Positions 22,669-33,713 of a stretch of DNA of 64,000 bases are shown one piece after another. Position numbers and translations under genes: made by a program. The first letter of the stretch is position 1; each line of letters opens with the position of its first letter. The notes beneath the pieces were generated by a model, which was not told the DNA's origin, made no database searches, and worked only from the letters and a program-made list of their open reading frames with translations. The stretch comes from Toxonevra muliebris. Lineage: Eukaryota > Arthropoda > Insecta > Diptera > Pallopteridae. The stretch lies in the NCBI GenBank assembly GCA_963691655.1, contig OY829329.1, positions 12,352,708 to 12,416,707 of the forward strand, read 5' to 3'.

Positions 22669-23971
22669 AAGCGCGGTTCACGCAAAATTGGCACGCAGGA
22701 AAGTTGCTGTATCTTTCTAACCAGAACACTCAGAATAACAAATAATGCATTAAATGATAAGTTTAATATTGTGTTTTAATACCATAATATTAAAACATTT
22801 AAATTTCTTTGTTGTGCAAAAAGTTCCGGGTATTCCTTTTAATGGACCCCATCAACCTTTGAACATCCGTTCTGGATACTTTTGCGGCTATTTGGTTCCA
22901 TTTTAGTAACATTGAATTCACATTTTTGACAATACCTGCATTTTTCTGCAACTTATATTTTATAATAGCCCAGTATTTTTCGATCGATCGAAACTGGGGG
23001 CAATTGGGTGGATTCATATATTTGGCCACTACATCTACTTTATTTTTCTGATACCAATCCATGGTTTTCTTCGACTAGTGGCAACTGGCTAAATCAGGCC
23101 AAAACTTCACTGGCGAATGGTGGTGACGAACAAATGGCAATAGTTGTTTCGAAAGACACTCTTTGATGTAAATATCAGACGTCATAGAAGAGGATGTCAC
23201 AAATGCCCTGGATTTGAGACCACAGCTGCAAATAGCCTGCCACACCATTGCTTTCTTTGCAAATTTAACCATTTTTATGTACTTGAATTTTGAGGGTACA
23301 TTACCACGATTCGTTGCCATATAAAATTTTTGACCTGGAAGCTGTTTAAGATCAGATTTTACGTATGATTCGTCATCCACAATAATGAATCCATTGAATT
23401 TGGTCAAAACATTATAATAAAGAAGACGAGCACGTTTTTTGGCCAGCAAATACTGTTTGTCTGTTCTATTTGGATATTTTATAGCACGATAGCACTTTAG
23501 CCCAACTTTTATGCGTATTCGTCTAGCAGTACTTTTGCTGGTATTGAATTTCTTGGCACGATCGCTATGCGATAGTCCGGGATTGCTTTTGATGGACCTC
23601 AAAATCTTTACCTTTAATTTTAGGTTCGTGGTTCACGTTTTGTTCAAAACTTTTTTAGCTCTTTCAACACTAAGAGTTTCTTTATATCGTTTTATAACTC
23701 TAAATACCGTGCTTTTGGAGACATTTAACATTTTCGCAATCTTTGAACCAGACCACGACGGATTTTCAATATATTTGTTCACAATCAATTTTCTATTTGC
23801 AGCTTCCATTGTGCTCACAATCACCAACTTGCGATCAATTAATATGAAAAATTTATCAACTAACGGTAACGGTATTGTAAACAAATCCCTGTAAAAAAAT
23901 TTGTTGTTCTTATGACTAGGGGCGACGTGGTGACCACAACAAAGCGCGCCAATTTGGCGTGAACCGCGCTT
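22669..23971 (-). mobile_element. DD37E Tc1/mariner transposon, full length
   Basis: 1303 bp bounded by inverted repeats starting AAGCGCGGTTCACGC and ending in the complement, with TA at 22667-22668 and 23972-23973. It carries one transposase gene on the minus strand. The D-to-E spacing of 37 residues places it with the DD37E elements first described from mosquitoes (ITmD37E). Both ends look intact; the gene has two stop codons. Confidence 0.9.
22799..23884 (-). pseudogene. DD37E transposase with two in-frame stops
   Basis: One uninterrupted reading frame broken only by TGA at 23635-23633 and TAG at 23077-23075. The likely start is the ATG at 23809 (MEAANRKLIVNKYIENPSWS), giving ~336 codons. 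An N-terminal helix-turn-helix covers SGSKIAKMLNVSKSTVFRVI, with a second DNA-binding block around HSDRAKKFNTSKSTARRI. The catalytic residues are all present: first D in VDDESYVK, second D in FWPDLASCH, E in FRSIEKYW, with 37 residues between the last two. The TAG replaces the tyrosine expected after CH. No frameshift or large deletion was seen, so this is the best-preserved transposase in the window. Confidence 0.9.
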
Positions 23972-24339
23972 TATATGCCTGAAGTCCGACTTCCATGATC
24001 CATGATTGAACGAATTTTATACCCTCGAGCTTTGAACCCTTTAAGCTTGCTCATTGCACCTGCGTAAATGGATCTACTGACCAATATAACCAATCTTAGA
24101 CATATTGTTTACCAATGAAACCTTTCTAGATATAGTAAAATTACTGACCTTTTATTGTTCATAAAGTACAGACTGTTGTACGATTATATCACATTGGCGT
24201 GAAAGTAAAAATAAAATAGAATAATTACTGTTGGCCAATAAATGTATTTAAAAGTTTACCTTTAAATTTGCATATTCCATCCGACCACTTTATGAATATG
24301 TAGACAGCAGTTCGTGTACCACCTATCCCAGATGATTTT

Positions 24340-24500
24340 CTTACCTTCGTGACACAGCCATGTCATTCCAAAAAAACTTATAAGCTATTATTTCTTGGGT
24401 CAATCTTGGATCTTCCTCAATCTTAGCCTTCACCAGAACTACGAATGAATCACTGGTCGAAGATTTCGGGATGCCTTCACGAGAGCCGTCCTCCACTGAA
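24340..24500 (-). pseudogene. Possible transposase N-terminal relic
   Basis: The minus strand reads VEDGSREGIPKSSTSDSFVV, then VKAKIEEDPRLTQEI. This resembles the linker and second helix-turn-helix of a mariner-type transposase (D-R-x-G-x-P-K...V-x-E-D-x-R-x-T). No catalytic domain follows. Short and decayed; could be chance. Confidence 0.3.
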
Positions 24501-26640
24501 AAATGACCGGTCTAGAGTCCATATCCATTTTAGCATTTGGGAGAAACGTCCACTGGCTTAAGATGACATCGAAATCCGTAGACCATAACAACTCGAACAA
24601 CTTCTGCCCTTACTTTAATGATTTTTCTTCATCTGTATTCTTGCCGATCTTCCTGAAATATTGAATGAAATATTGTCATATTAGCATAAATCCACTTTTA
24701 TATTTCAATCGTTGTAATGCTTCAAAAAAATTAGCTACCATCAATGGAAAATGTGCATAATCAAGCTGTTTACAAAAACACATCTCTTGAAAAACCAATT
24801 TTTATAATTAAAGTTTAAATTTTTTTTATTTTCTTTATAGAAATTGACGAGTTCGTCATGTTACATAAAAACCTCTTAAAGACATTGCTCAAAAAAATAA
24901 CAATAATAATAATTTGAACATGCATTCAATTAAATTAAAAAAAACAAAACTGCGGTGTGAATCTGCACACATCCACCCACACATTATCACACGTAATTTC
25001 GAGACCGGGCAATTCATCTTAAATTGAAAAACCACGCACTTCATAAAATTCATAAAAACTGCTCAAATTTCCAAAAAAAAAAAAAAAAAAAATTTAAATC
25101 AATTCACATACGAATATGAGTTTCATGGTCACGAAGGTGTAAACTCGATGAGAGCAAAAGTGCAAAATATGCAAAAATCATATTCATTTCAAAATTTCAT
25201 TAACAACTCAATCATAAATAAGTGCAATATGAGTATAGTCCATCAAAGTATTTACTGTATTTTTTTTGTATTTATTTTTAATATTTTTATGCTGATGCCA
25301 GTCATATTGGCTGCACTTATACCGCTACCGCTATAAATGTTGCTTGGTTTCTTTCTCGAACTGTTACGTTATTTCGTTTTGATTTTACGGGTGAATCATT
25401 TTTTTTTTTTTTCTATAAAGTCACATACAAATCTACTCCACTGCGCGATGATGAACGCATATTTTCCCCTTCCTCTCTCTCTCTCTCTCTCTCTCTTTAA
25501 ACCTGCATGTGTAACAAACTGTATGCTGCACTGACCTTTTCCGAATTTTTATTATTTTTGTGAGTTTAATATTAAATCTTCATTTCAATTAGTTTTACGT
25601 ATTTGACTTTGATTGGGACGTGCCTCAATGCAAGAGCATCACATTTTTGTTTTAGTTTTATGAGTTTCTTTTTTTTTTGCATTCATTTTTGGTTTATTTT
25701 TATTTTAAAATTTTTTTTTTTTTTTTTTTGATACTGTAATGTAAGATTCAAGCTTTAGTATTGTGAGTTTGAGGTGTGCTATTGTTAGTTAATCATTTTT
25801 TTTTTTATTATTTTTTTGCTTGCATACACATTTTGATTTTATTTAGGCCTTGATTTCATTAGCAACCACTCATAGTTGATTATAAACAATGATTTTTTGT
25901 CCTTTCGAATTTTACTCTTCACTTATCTTCATTTGAAATTTTTATGTAAATTAATTTAATCCCAGCATGCAAGCATTCACGAAAAAACTATACCTACAAA
26001 CACATAAGATGTTGATTTCTGAAATACGCATGTCAAACGTTAAACACTTATAGATCTCTTTTTGAATGAAACTTGTAATGATGTATTTAGATATATAAGT
26101 ATGTAGTTTGAAGAGCGTTTTTCACACTCCCGTATGCCAAAAAAGAAGTCTTGTAGTGCCATATTTCTGGCATTTATGGGAAAGGCGGGTAAACTGGAAA
26201 ATATTATGTTTTTGTGATATTTGGTACTATTGATTTCACCAAAACTAAATACATCAATAGTAATAGTTAGGTGAATATTTAACTGAATGCGAAACAATTT
26301 TTCAAAAATCTAACACTTCTCAAATTCTGGTACACTCAGTGCACAAAACTTTTATATTCGCTCCTTGAGCAAATGAATTCGGGCATTGAACGACTGCTTT
26401 CGAAAAGCTGAGCGCTCACCCATTGTTTACATATAAAAAATTAAATATTTTTTTAAAAAAAAATTATTAAATATTAGAACACTAGTTCAGCTTTGCTACC
26501 CGCCATAGCAAAGTTTGGGTAATATGAAAATTACAAGAACAAAAAACTTTAGCAAAAAAAATATATATGAGCTTGGCAACTTCCAATTAAATTCTAATTA
26601 TTGCTCTAATCATTTATATTATTTACAGCAGTTCTACTTC
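24501..26640. other. Unique AT-rich non-coding DNA
   Basis: No gene. Long A-run at 25074-25091, T-runs at 25390-25402, 25675 and 25711-25729. Confidence 0.5.
25410..25640 (+). repeat. Dispersed repeat, copy 1 (copy 2 at 41553-41800)
   Basis: Shares an ordered series of short blocks with 41553-41800: TATAAA-TCACATAC, GATGAACGCATATTT, GCA/GTGACCTTTT and ACGTGCCTCAATGCA, with AT-rich filler of similar spacing. Contains (CT)12 at about 25472-25497. Non-coding; the nature of the repeat is unknown. Confidence 0.5.
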
Positions 26641-26873
26641 CACTTTACTCCACACTCTCACTCTAATCTTCTCTGCTAAGGGCTAAGAACATTCCATTCA
26701 ACAGGTGCCATGCCTACTTGCCCATAAATAACCACATTCTGCTTAGCAACTACTGCTGACATACCGTTTTCACACACAAAATTTCAATGTCTTCGTTTCT
26801 CTGGCTTATCACACGCCCACTTCTTTAACTCATTTATTTTCTAACTGTCACGTTGCGTTGCGTTCGAACCAGG

Positions 26874-27880
26874 CAAGGCCGTATTTAGGGGGAGGTTTGG
26901 GGGTTCTGACCGCCCCACCCCCGCCCCCCGGAAACTTTATTCTAATTTTTGAGATTAATTGCCAATGAATGGAAAAAAAGTCAAAATAAAATCTATTTAA
27001 CGATATTTTTTACTTCCATCGGTTTTTTTTTTCTAAAAAGTCAAATAAAAAAAATAAATTTGAAATCTTAGTTACACTATGCGATCAAATCCGATTTGTT
27101 TTCTTCGACATGAGGTTTGACTACGGATTTAAAAAGAGAAGGTGATACTGAGCACTCCTGCATTCATTGTTTTTCTAGGTCAGCAGTAACTGTTTTTGAT
27201 TTAAGGTTTTGTCCTGAATCAGTTTGAAAAGTTTAAAAATTAATAAAAATACAAAAAATTATCGGATCCTTGTAAAATAAGACTTGCTTTAACCCCATTT
27301 TTTTCCTAAAACGTTACGTGATGGGAAGTTTTTGACCTCAGATTCGTGTTCAACGTGTAAAATTAGTTCGCAAAAACTCCATCTTATTAGCAAAACTCAT
27401 CTTAAAATTAATTTTTTAACGCATTATTGCTCAGAGCACCACGACTAGAAAGATCTCTTTCAATGCTGTGACTTCCTTATCTTTGATAATGGCTCAAATT
27501 CCCAATGATGATCATTTGAAAAAAATTAGCTTTTACTATTTTTGGTAATTTTTTTTGAGGTTGGGGAAGTAGTGGGAAGTCAATGAGTTAATGAAATTAT
27601 GTCCCTCACGATAAAAAAAATCCATTAGAATGCACATTGAATAATATTTATTTGAAAAATTTTAATTTGATTATTCTGGGAATTTTTTGTCACTTTTGGC
27701 CATTTTTTTGAGGTTAAGATTAAAAAAATCGGAAAATGTTTCCTAAATTTTTAATATTATAGGGTCCATCAAATGTATCACCGATTTAATTTATTGTATT
27801 TAAAAATCAGTTTGATAAAAATTATTTATGAATATTTTCTGAAACCCCCCCCCCCCCTCCCCCCCGAAAAAAATTTCTGG
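26874..27880 (+). mobile_element. hAT-like element, copy 1, right end lost
   Basis: Begins CAAGGCCGTATTTAGGGGGA exactly as the copy at 39715 and follows it for about 1 kb with small differences, including a C-tract at 27845-27865. Similarity stops at ATTTCTGG near 27880, just before the terminal GCTACGGCCCTG. Non-coding. The lack of the right terminus suggests truncation. Confidence 0.8.
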
Positions 27881-28107
27881 AAGAGTCAAAAATAGTCTTT
27901 TTCAATCCTACCCACAATTTTTAATGGGCCTAATTTCTATTTATTGGCCATGCTTTTGTTAACCAACACCCTTGTACCGAATTTCAGTGCAGTCCTGCAA
28001 ATTATTCCGGATATATATATTGTACGAAATATGTGTAACAAAGTGAAACTTTGTTGATAATTTGAAAATTGTTAGAAAGCATTTATAATAAATTCTGTTT
28101 AAGTTTT

Positions 28108-28650
28108 TGCAGTCTTTTCTTCTGTTGATACTGTCTACACTTATCGGCACGTGCTCGACGTACGTATATAACTCAAGAGAGAAAAGTTCCGCTATATGCA
28201 ATCCAGCAGAGGCAACTAGGTCGGCTCTCTCACGAAAGCACATGAGATAAAACTGCGACTCGTATATAGCTGAATAACAGCTGCATTACTTCATTTCTTA
28301 TTGGTTTCGTATGAGTGCAACAAAAACGCGACTTTTCACGTGACCGTTGTTGTTGAAGCTTTTGCACTCATTCTCTTTGTATTTTCTGAAGCTTTTTTCG
28401 GTTGATACTCTCTTCACTTACCGGCACAAATACGGCGTAGTAAACGTATATAACACATGAGAAAAAAGCAGCTATATGCAATCAAGCTCTCTCACTAAAG
28501 CACATGCAAGAACTCGACTCTCTGCATGACTGTATGTAGCCGATCCCCATATGACCTCGTTGGCTAAACACTAACAACAACATAATTTCCTTTCTTATTA
28601 GTTTCGTATAAGTGCAACAACAACGCGATTCCCGTTGCAAAATTTTCGAT
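28108..28650 (+). repeat. Tandem duplication, ~277-bp unit
   Basis: Two diverged copies (about 28108-28384 and 28385-28650) start TTGATACT-TCT-CACTTA and share ACGTATATAAC, GCTATATGCAATC, CTCTCTCAC-AAAGCACATG, and TTTCGTAT-AGTGCAAC. Each copy carries a TATATAA box-like sequence followed by GAGA. No open frame of interest. Could be a duplicated LTR/promoter fragment or a satellite dimer. Confidence 0.65.
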
Positions 28651-29105
28651 TTACCCTCGCTAAAGGAGTTTCACTTCCAAAAGAATTATAGTTGTATGGG
28701 AAAGACCACTTCCACTACTCCACTCCTATTAATGTTTTTCTCACATATTCCCTCTGACAAACAATATTTGAGAGATTCTGAGAGATTGCTGAGATATTCC
28801 ATAAATAAAATTCAGTTTATATAGGAGGTGCCATGAACCTTTTCCCAATCTCAATAATCTTTTTTCGGTGGTATAAAATTCTTAACGAACATCTTTGTGC
28901 CAAACCTCAGTACTAAACTGTAAATGGTTGCGGAAATATACGCCCACTTGCCCAAAAAGAGATCACATTCTGCATAATACCTACCACTAACATACAGTCT
29001 TCTCACACAAACTATCATTATCTTCCGAACTATAGTTGCTCCCCAGTTACGTCAATTCAAGTATTTTGTTTGTGTGGGAGGTGCCACACCCACTTGCCGA
29101 AATAC

Positions 29106-31084
29106 TTTAGAAATTAGAATATTGTTCAGACTTAGCAATTTTTTAGCAAAAAGTAAGTTGTATTAAAAATGGAGTAGACGAAATGTGGTTTGAAGAATTA
29201 ACTAAATATATTCATGTTAATGAGCCTTCCTCACTTGACTTTAGTCCAGTGAAAAAAAATAAAGGAATAGATTAGAATTCAATACTCTTAATGATATAAA
29301 ATAAATATAAAATATTTTTAATAAAATTATTTATTCTATATAAAAAATTGGTACATTTTTTCCCCATTTGGTACATTTTTTTTTGTAAATATTGGTACAA
29401 AGTAAAATAAAGAAGTGGCAACAGTGCGTATACTATAAGCTTCTTCGTATGGCTGACGATCGTGGGGATTCGGCAGTTGCTTTGTTCTCATTTCGGCGAA
29501 GCAAATCAAATCAGTTGCTATTCAGTCCTTGATGAAGTAAGATTTCTCTGAGCAATTTTTTCGTTTTCTCTTCGTTTTTCTCTGCTCTACACACAAGCAC
29601 AATATGTGACAATATGTTTGTACCCATAGATATAGATTAAAAATATAAAATCGCTATTATATCACCAACTATTCTGAGATAATATTCTTAAAATTTCAAG
29701 TTGATATCGTATGCAGGTTAAGAAACTGACCTACTTAGCATAAACCACTCATCTTTAGGGGCATACTTGGGAACTTACAAAGTGGATTCATCTTCGCGGA
29801 AAATTCCATTTTTCACCCTTAAAAAAATTAATCAACTTTACTTAGCATAAACTGGTCATCTACTTTTTCTAATTTTTACTGTCTTTATAGTGTTTTTCAA
29901 CTCCTTGGATGTGAAAAGAATGATGTACAGGGGTCCCAAGTTATTGGTTTGAGACTTTAGGTTTACTATAAACTCAACTTTTGATACCTGAAGAAGACTC
30001 ACGTATATATTTATGTTTTGAATTCTATAAAAATGAGTTTCAAGTAATTAAAATATCAATCGAAATTATTAAGCTTCAAAATTATAAGCAATTTTCAATA
30101 GATTAAAATCCAAAAATATCGCTTATTTTTTATACTGCACTCACTTCCTGAATCCAATCAATTTTCAGTTAAACTTGTTAAGTTAAAAAAAAAAAAAAGA
30201 CCTTAATCTCGTGTCTTGAATATACCTTCATTTATGGTGTTTATCTTATTTTAATCACTCTCTCAATCTCTTTTTCTCTTTTGTTTCATTTTGTTGTGAA
30301 TAAAAACAGGTGAAAATATATATATATATATTTTTTATTTTTTGTTATTGTGTTTAGCATCTTCTTTTAACTTTCTCACATACACTCGAAATATTTATAA
30401 ACATGTATTCAACAAAGAAAGTCATCAGCAAAAAATTGAAAGCCTCTAAAAATGTGTTGGGGGGGAAGATGAAAACGATAATGCACCAAAGAGCTGCATA
30501 CATGTAATACATACTCAAACTATTGTATGTATTTAGTAAGTACTAAAGTTTAAAGTATCATCAGTACATGTACGAGTATCTATGAAATACGCGTGAAATA
30601 ATACCTCCACCACACCATCAGTAATACCATCATCAACCACAATTGTAGCTGTCTGCAACAGCAGCAACACCCAGTAATAACAGCAAGTTGCAGTTGCTAC
30701 CATGCAACACGCTGCTACATTTCATACGCTTACGCAATTTTTCATTTCAATTACAGAATTCAATGAGAAGCTTAGTGGGGCATAACTAAAAGGTGTAGTT
30801 AGTTACATTACAACGTTCAAGTGTGATACATACGCGTATTTAATATTTAGCAGGTATCTTTTGTGATATTTAACCGCTTATGATGCTCTCTCTCTCTATC
30901 TCTCTCTTTCTCTATTTATTTGTATCTGGAAAGATTAGATACTAATATGTGTGGAAAGATTTTAAGTGTGTGGTTAAATGTAACTATGGTGTAATACTTA
31001 AAAAAAAAAGAAACTTTAATATGTAATATTTATACATTGTTTTGTTGAAATGTTATGTTCGGTTTGGATGACGACATAGATCTT
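29106..31084. other. Non-coding DNA, no assignment
   Basis: No gene. A (TA)n run near 30317-30331, CAACAGCAGCAACA near 30655, (CT)n near 30888-30912. The phrase ACTTAGCATAAAC followed by CATCT occurs near 29736 and 29839. Confidence 0.5.
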
Positions 31085-31797
31085 GCATGAAGTATTGGAG
31101 GTTGTAGATAACGGTGGCTCAAATTAACTTGATACTCTGTTCTAATCTTGTTTTTTCTCTATCCTCTCGAACTGCATGTTGACCAGATTCAGCTAATTCA
31201 TTTTGGACAAAGAAAGTTTGAAATCGTCGAATGATTGCAGGCGCCGTTGACGGTATCGTTGTGGCCATCGTCATCTTAAAAAAAAAACGTAACGATGATT
31301 CCGCCAGTCCTTAAACCGCACCAAACTGTGCATTTTTCTGTATGCATTGGCAGCTCTTGTATTGCTTTCGGTTACTCATCAGACCGAATGCGACAATTTT
31401 GGTTTTTAACATACCCATTCAACCAGAAATGCGCTTCCTCGCTGAACACAATTTCTCTGTGAAAAAAACACGCGATTTTCCTTAAGTTTTCCTTAGGCTC
31501 ACTCACCGAAAATTCGACGCTGTGGCAGGCTTCAGTTCTTAACCGACCTGTATTTTATACGCTTTTTGATCAATATCCTTGAGCAAAAATCTTCCACGTA
31601 GTCGAATAACGCAATCTTAGTTACTGCGAACGACGACGGATTGACAAATCACGGTCTTTATCAACACTGGCGGCTACGGTAGCAATATTTTCCTCTGTAC
31701 ACTCAAGGGTAGGTGGATTAATATTCAATAGCGTTAAATGGATGCAACAGCAAATTTCAATAATTTGGCAGCGTTGTTCTGGTGTTAGTCTTTCCAT
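31085..31797 (-). pseudogene. DD41D (rosa-like) transposase relic
   Basis: ATG at 31797 gives MERLTPEQRCQIIEICC, close to the start of the gene at 9990, and the leader (TGCTCAGTT...CATTTCATTATG) is also shared. Further matches: DLSIRRRSQ then a stop, IVFSEEAHFWLNGYVKNQNC, and ELPMHTEKCTVWCGLRTGG. The first catalytic aspartate (FSDEAHF in the family) is glutamate here. Several stops and frameshifts follow; sequence matching the second and third aspartates was not found. Remnant of one insertion on the minus strand. Confidence 0.8.
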
Positions 31798-32664
31798 AAT
31801 GAAATGGCAATGCTAACTGAGCATGTTACAGTTTAACACATGCCACGAATCACAATAAAAAATTCGACACTGAAAAATGGAACAGCAATAAAAGCACCCT
31901 TTATAACGTCTCTAGAATATGTGGTTCCGGATGTAGTCACATGTCTATCAATTAAAATACTGTTTTGATTTTAGATCACCTGCCATTGATTTTGGAATCA
32001 TGGCAGGCATCGACCAACTTTTTTTACCATGAGTATCGTTCCAGAGATGAAAAGTTAGTTTAACTGTATATTTCAACGTGAAGTGATTCTTGAAATATTA
32101 ATAAATATATTATCTATACATTTATTAGTGTAACTACAATTTTATTCCAGAAGATCCAGAAGTGCTACGATATCATATTCTATATCAATTTAAAGAGCTT
32201 GACGAGTAGGTTAGCCAAAAATTCAGCCAAATCAGATTTAAAATCGGTTAAGTCAATCCCAAAATATTAGCGTCGGAAGTTTTTTAAAATTCGGTCATTG
32301 AACAACGCATTGCATTCATCGTTGTAAAAATCATTGCTTAAGCGGGAGTAAATAACAAATGAGAGAGAGAGAAGACATGAGTTACGGCATTTCTCAGAAT
32401 TATCTAACGAATTATCTGCATACACAAATAACAAAACAAACACCAACGAGTAGTTCGGGTTTCTTTTGATATTTGTTTTTCCGTAAAGAGATTTATTGAG
32501 GAAAAATATAGCCCCTGTTACTGGGGCCTTACCGACTAGTATTATCATTATTTATTTATTTACACAATCAATTCTATAAATAAACTTAAGAAACTAGGCC
32601 TTATCTACGACGGTTTTTAGTCCAAAAACTATATTATAAAAATGTAGAATTAGTATATTTTCAT
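31798..32664. other. Non-coding DNA, no assignment
   Basis: No gene or repeat recognised. It should include the left end of the DD41D relic, but no terminal repeat was found. Confidence 0.4.
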
Positions 32665-32668
32665 TTAA

Positions 32669-33316
32669 TCTTTACGGGACCGTAAGGAAACCAATGGAGA
32701 ACACAATTTCTTTATACAAATTTTGACCAAAACAGACATTTTGCGCCTCTGAAGGCCTGAACATTCATTGATCACCGGTGACTTGTGACCTGCAATGGGA
32801 TTTTTTAATGATCTTTTTCTGTAAATTTTTATTAGACATTTTTTGAAACCCTTTCTTGACCATGAGGAAATTAGAATCGATAGAACGAAACCAACTCCAG
32901 ATTTGTATTCTTCTACCCTTATTTCATTGTAAAAAGGTTCTTAAAAAGTTTCCATTGAAGATCTTAGGGTCACCGGTGACCCATAGCAGAAATTGTATTC
33001 CCAAAAAAAGTAAACAAATATTTAAAAATATGGGAAAACATGTTTGAGTAAATAATTTTTCCCACAACATATTAAAAATTTGGTGTCTTCGGACAAATTT
33101 TGTAAAAATTGTGAGCGATTGAAGATTAACAAAAAAAATTATATCATGTTTTTACTTTTATCCGCTACAGTACCGTTACCAAAAAAATTATTTGTAATTT
33201 TTTTTTAATTTAATTAAAGAACCATCAATTCTCTTTTCGAAAACCTTAAATTTATAAAAATTGGTTGAAATAGTTTTAAAAAAATCGCAAAAATTAATCT
33301 TGTGACACCAAAAGGG
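32669..33316. mobile_element. TTAA-flanked element, family 1, copy B
   Basis: 648 bp between TTAA at 32665-32668 and 33317-33320. The left half has ACCGTAAGGAAACCAA and GAAGGCCTGAAC; the right half has AAAAAGTTTCCATTG and the perfect palindrome GGGTCACCGGTGACCC at about 32970. A partial palindrome lies near 32780. Continuous where copy A has the MITE, so it serves as an empty site. Non-coding. Confidence 0.7.
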
Positions 33317-33320
33317 TTAA

Positions 33321-33713
33321 GAACTAAGTCCCTGAAGTGACTCATTTTATTAGAACAATCCATGTCTGGGAAGAGAACCTGAAGCAACTGGAACTCCAAG
33401 TTAGCACTCATTCACCAAGACACCGAGGTAGCCTTCATTTTCTGGCACAAAAACTTTGCAAAAAGCGTTAAAAAAAAGAGCTGTCATACCAGACGACACC
33501 CTTAATTCATATTTCCCCCTCGTTACTGTTTTTTGGGGAGCAAGCAATTGTTCCAAAAGTAAACGTGGAGTTGATGATTGCAATATTTGACCTATACGTC
33601 ATGTTTAGTGTTAGGCCCCTTATTTTACCTCATAAGCATTGACAATCACGAAATACCAGTCACCTTTTTGCAGTATTATATACGTATATGGTGTAAAAGT
33701 TTCAGGTGAACCA
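33321..33713. other. Non-coding spacer
   Basis: No gene or repeat recognised between the family 1 element and the mariner. Confidence 0.4.

Larger units (their letters stand above)
22460..24290. repeat. Possible outer element around the DD37E copy
   Basis: AGTGGTCGGAT near 22461 is mirrored by ATCCGACCACT near 24279-24289. Removing the DD37E insertion leaves about 526 bp. This would be a host element hit by the transposon, but the shared termini are short. Confidence 0.25.
26690..29105. repeat. Scattered GGTGCCA(C/T)-type repeat motifs
   Basis: Related phrases recur at about 26703 (AGGTGCCATGCCTACTTGCC), 28823 (GGAGGTGCCATGAACC), 28940 (ACGCCCACTTGCC) and 29078 (GGAGGTGCCACACCCAC), with neighbouring ACATTCTGC and TCACACA blocks. 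They look like pieces of one decayed repeat family, split by the hAT-like copy at 26874-27880 and the duplication at 28108-28650. Confidence 0.45.
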
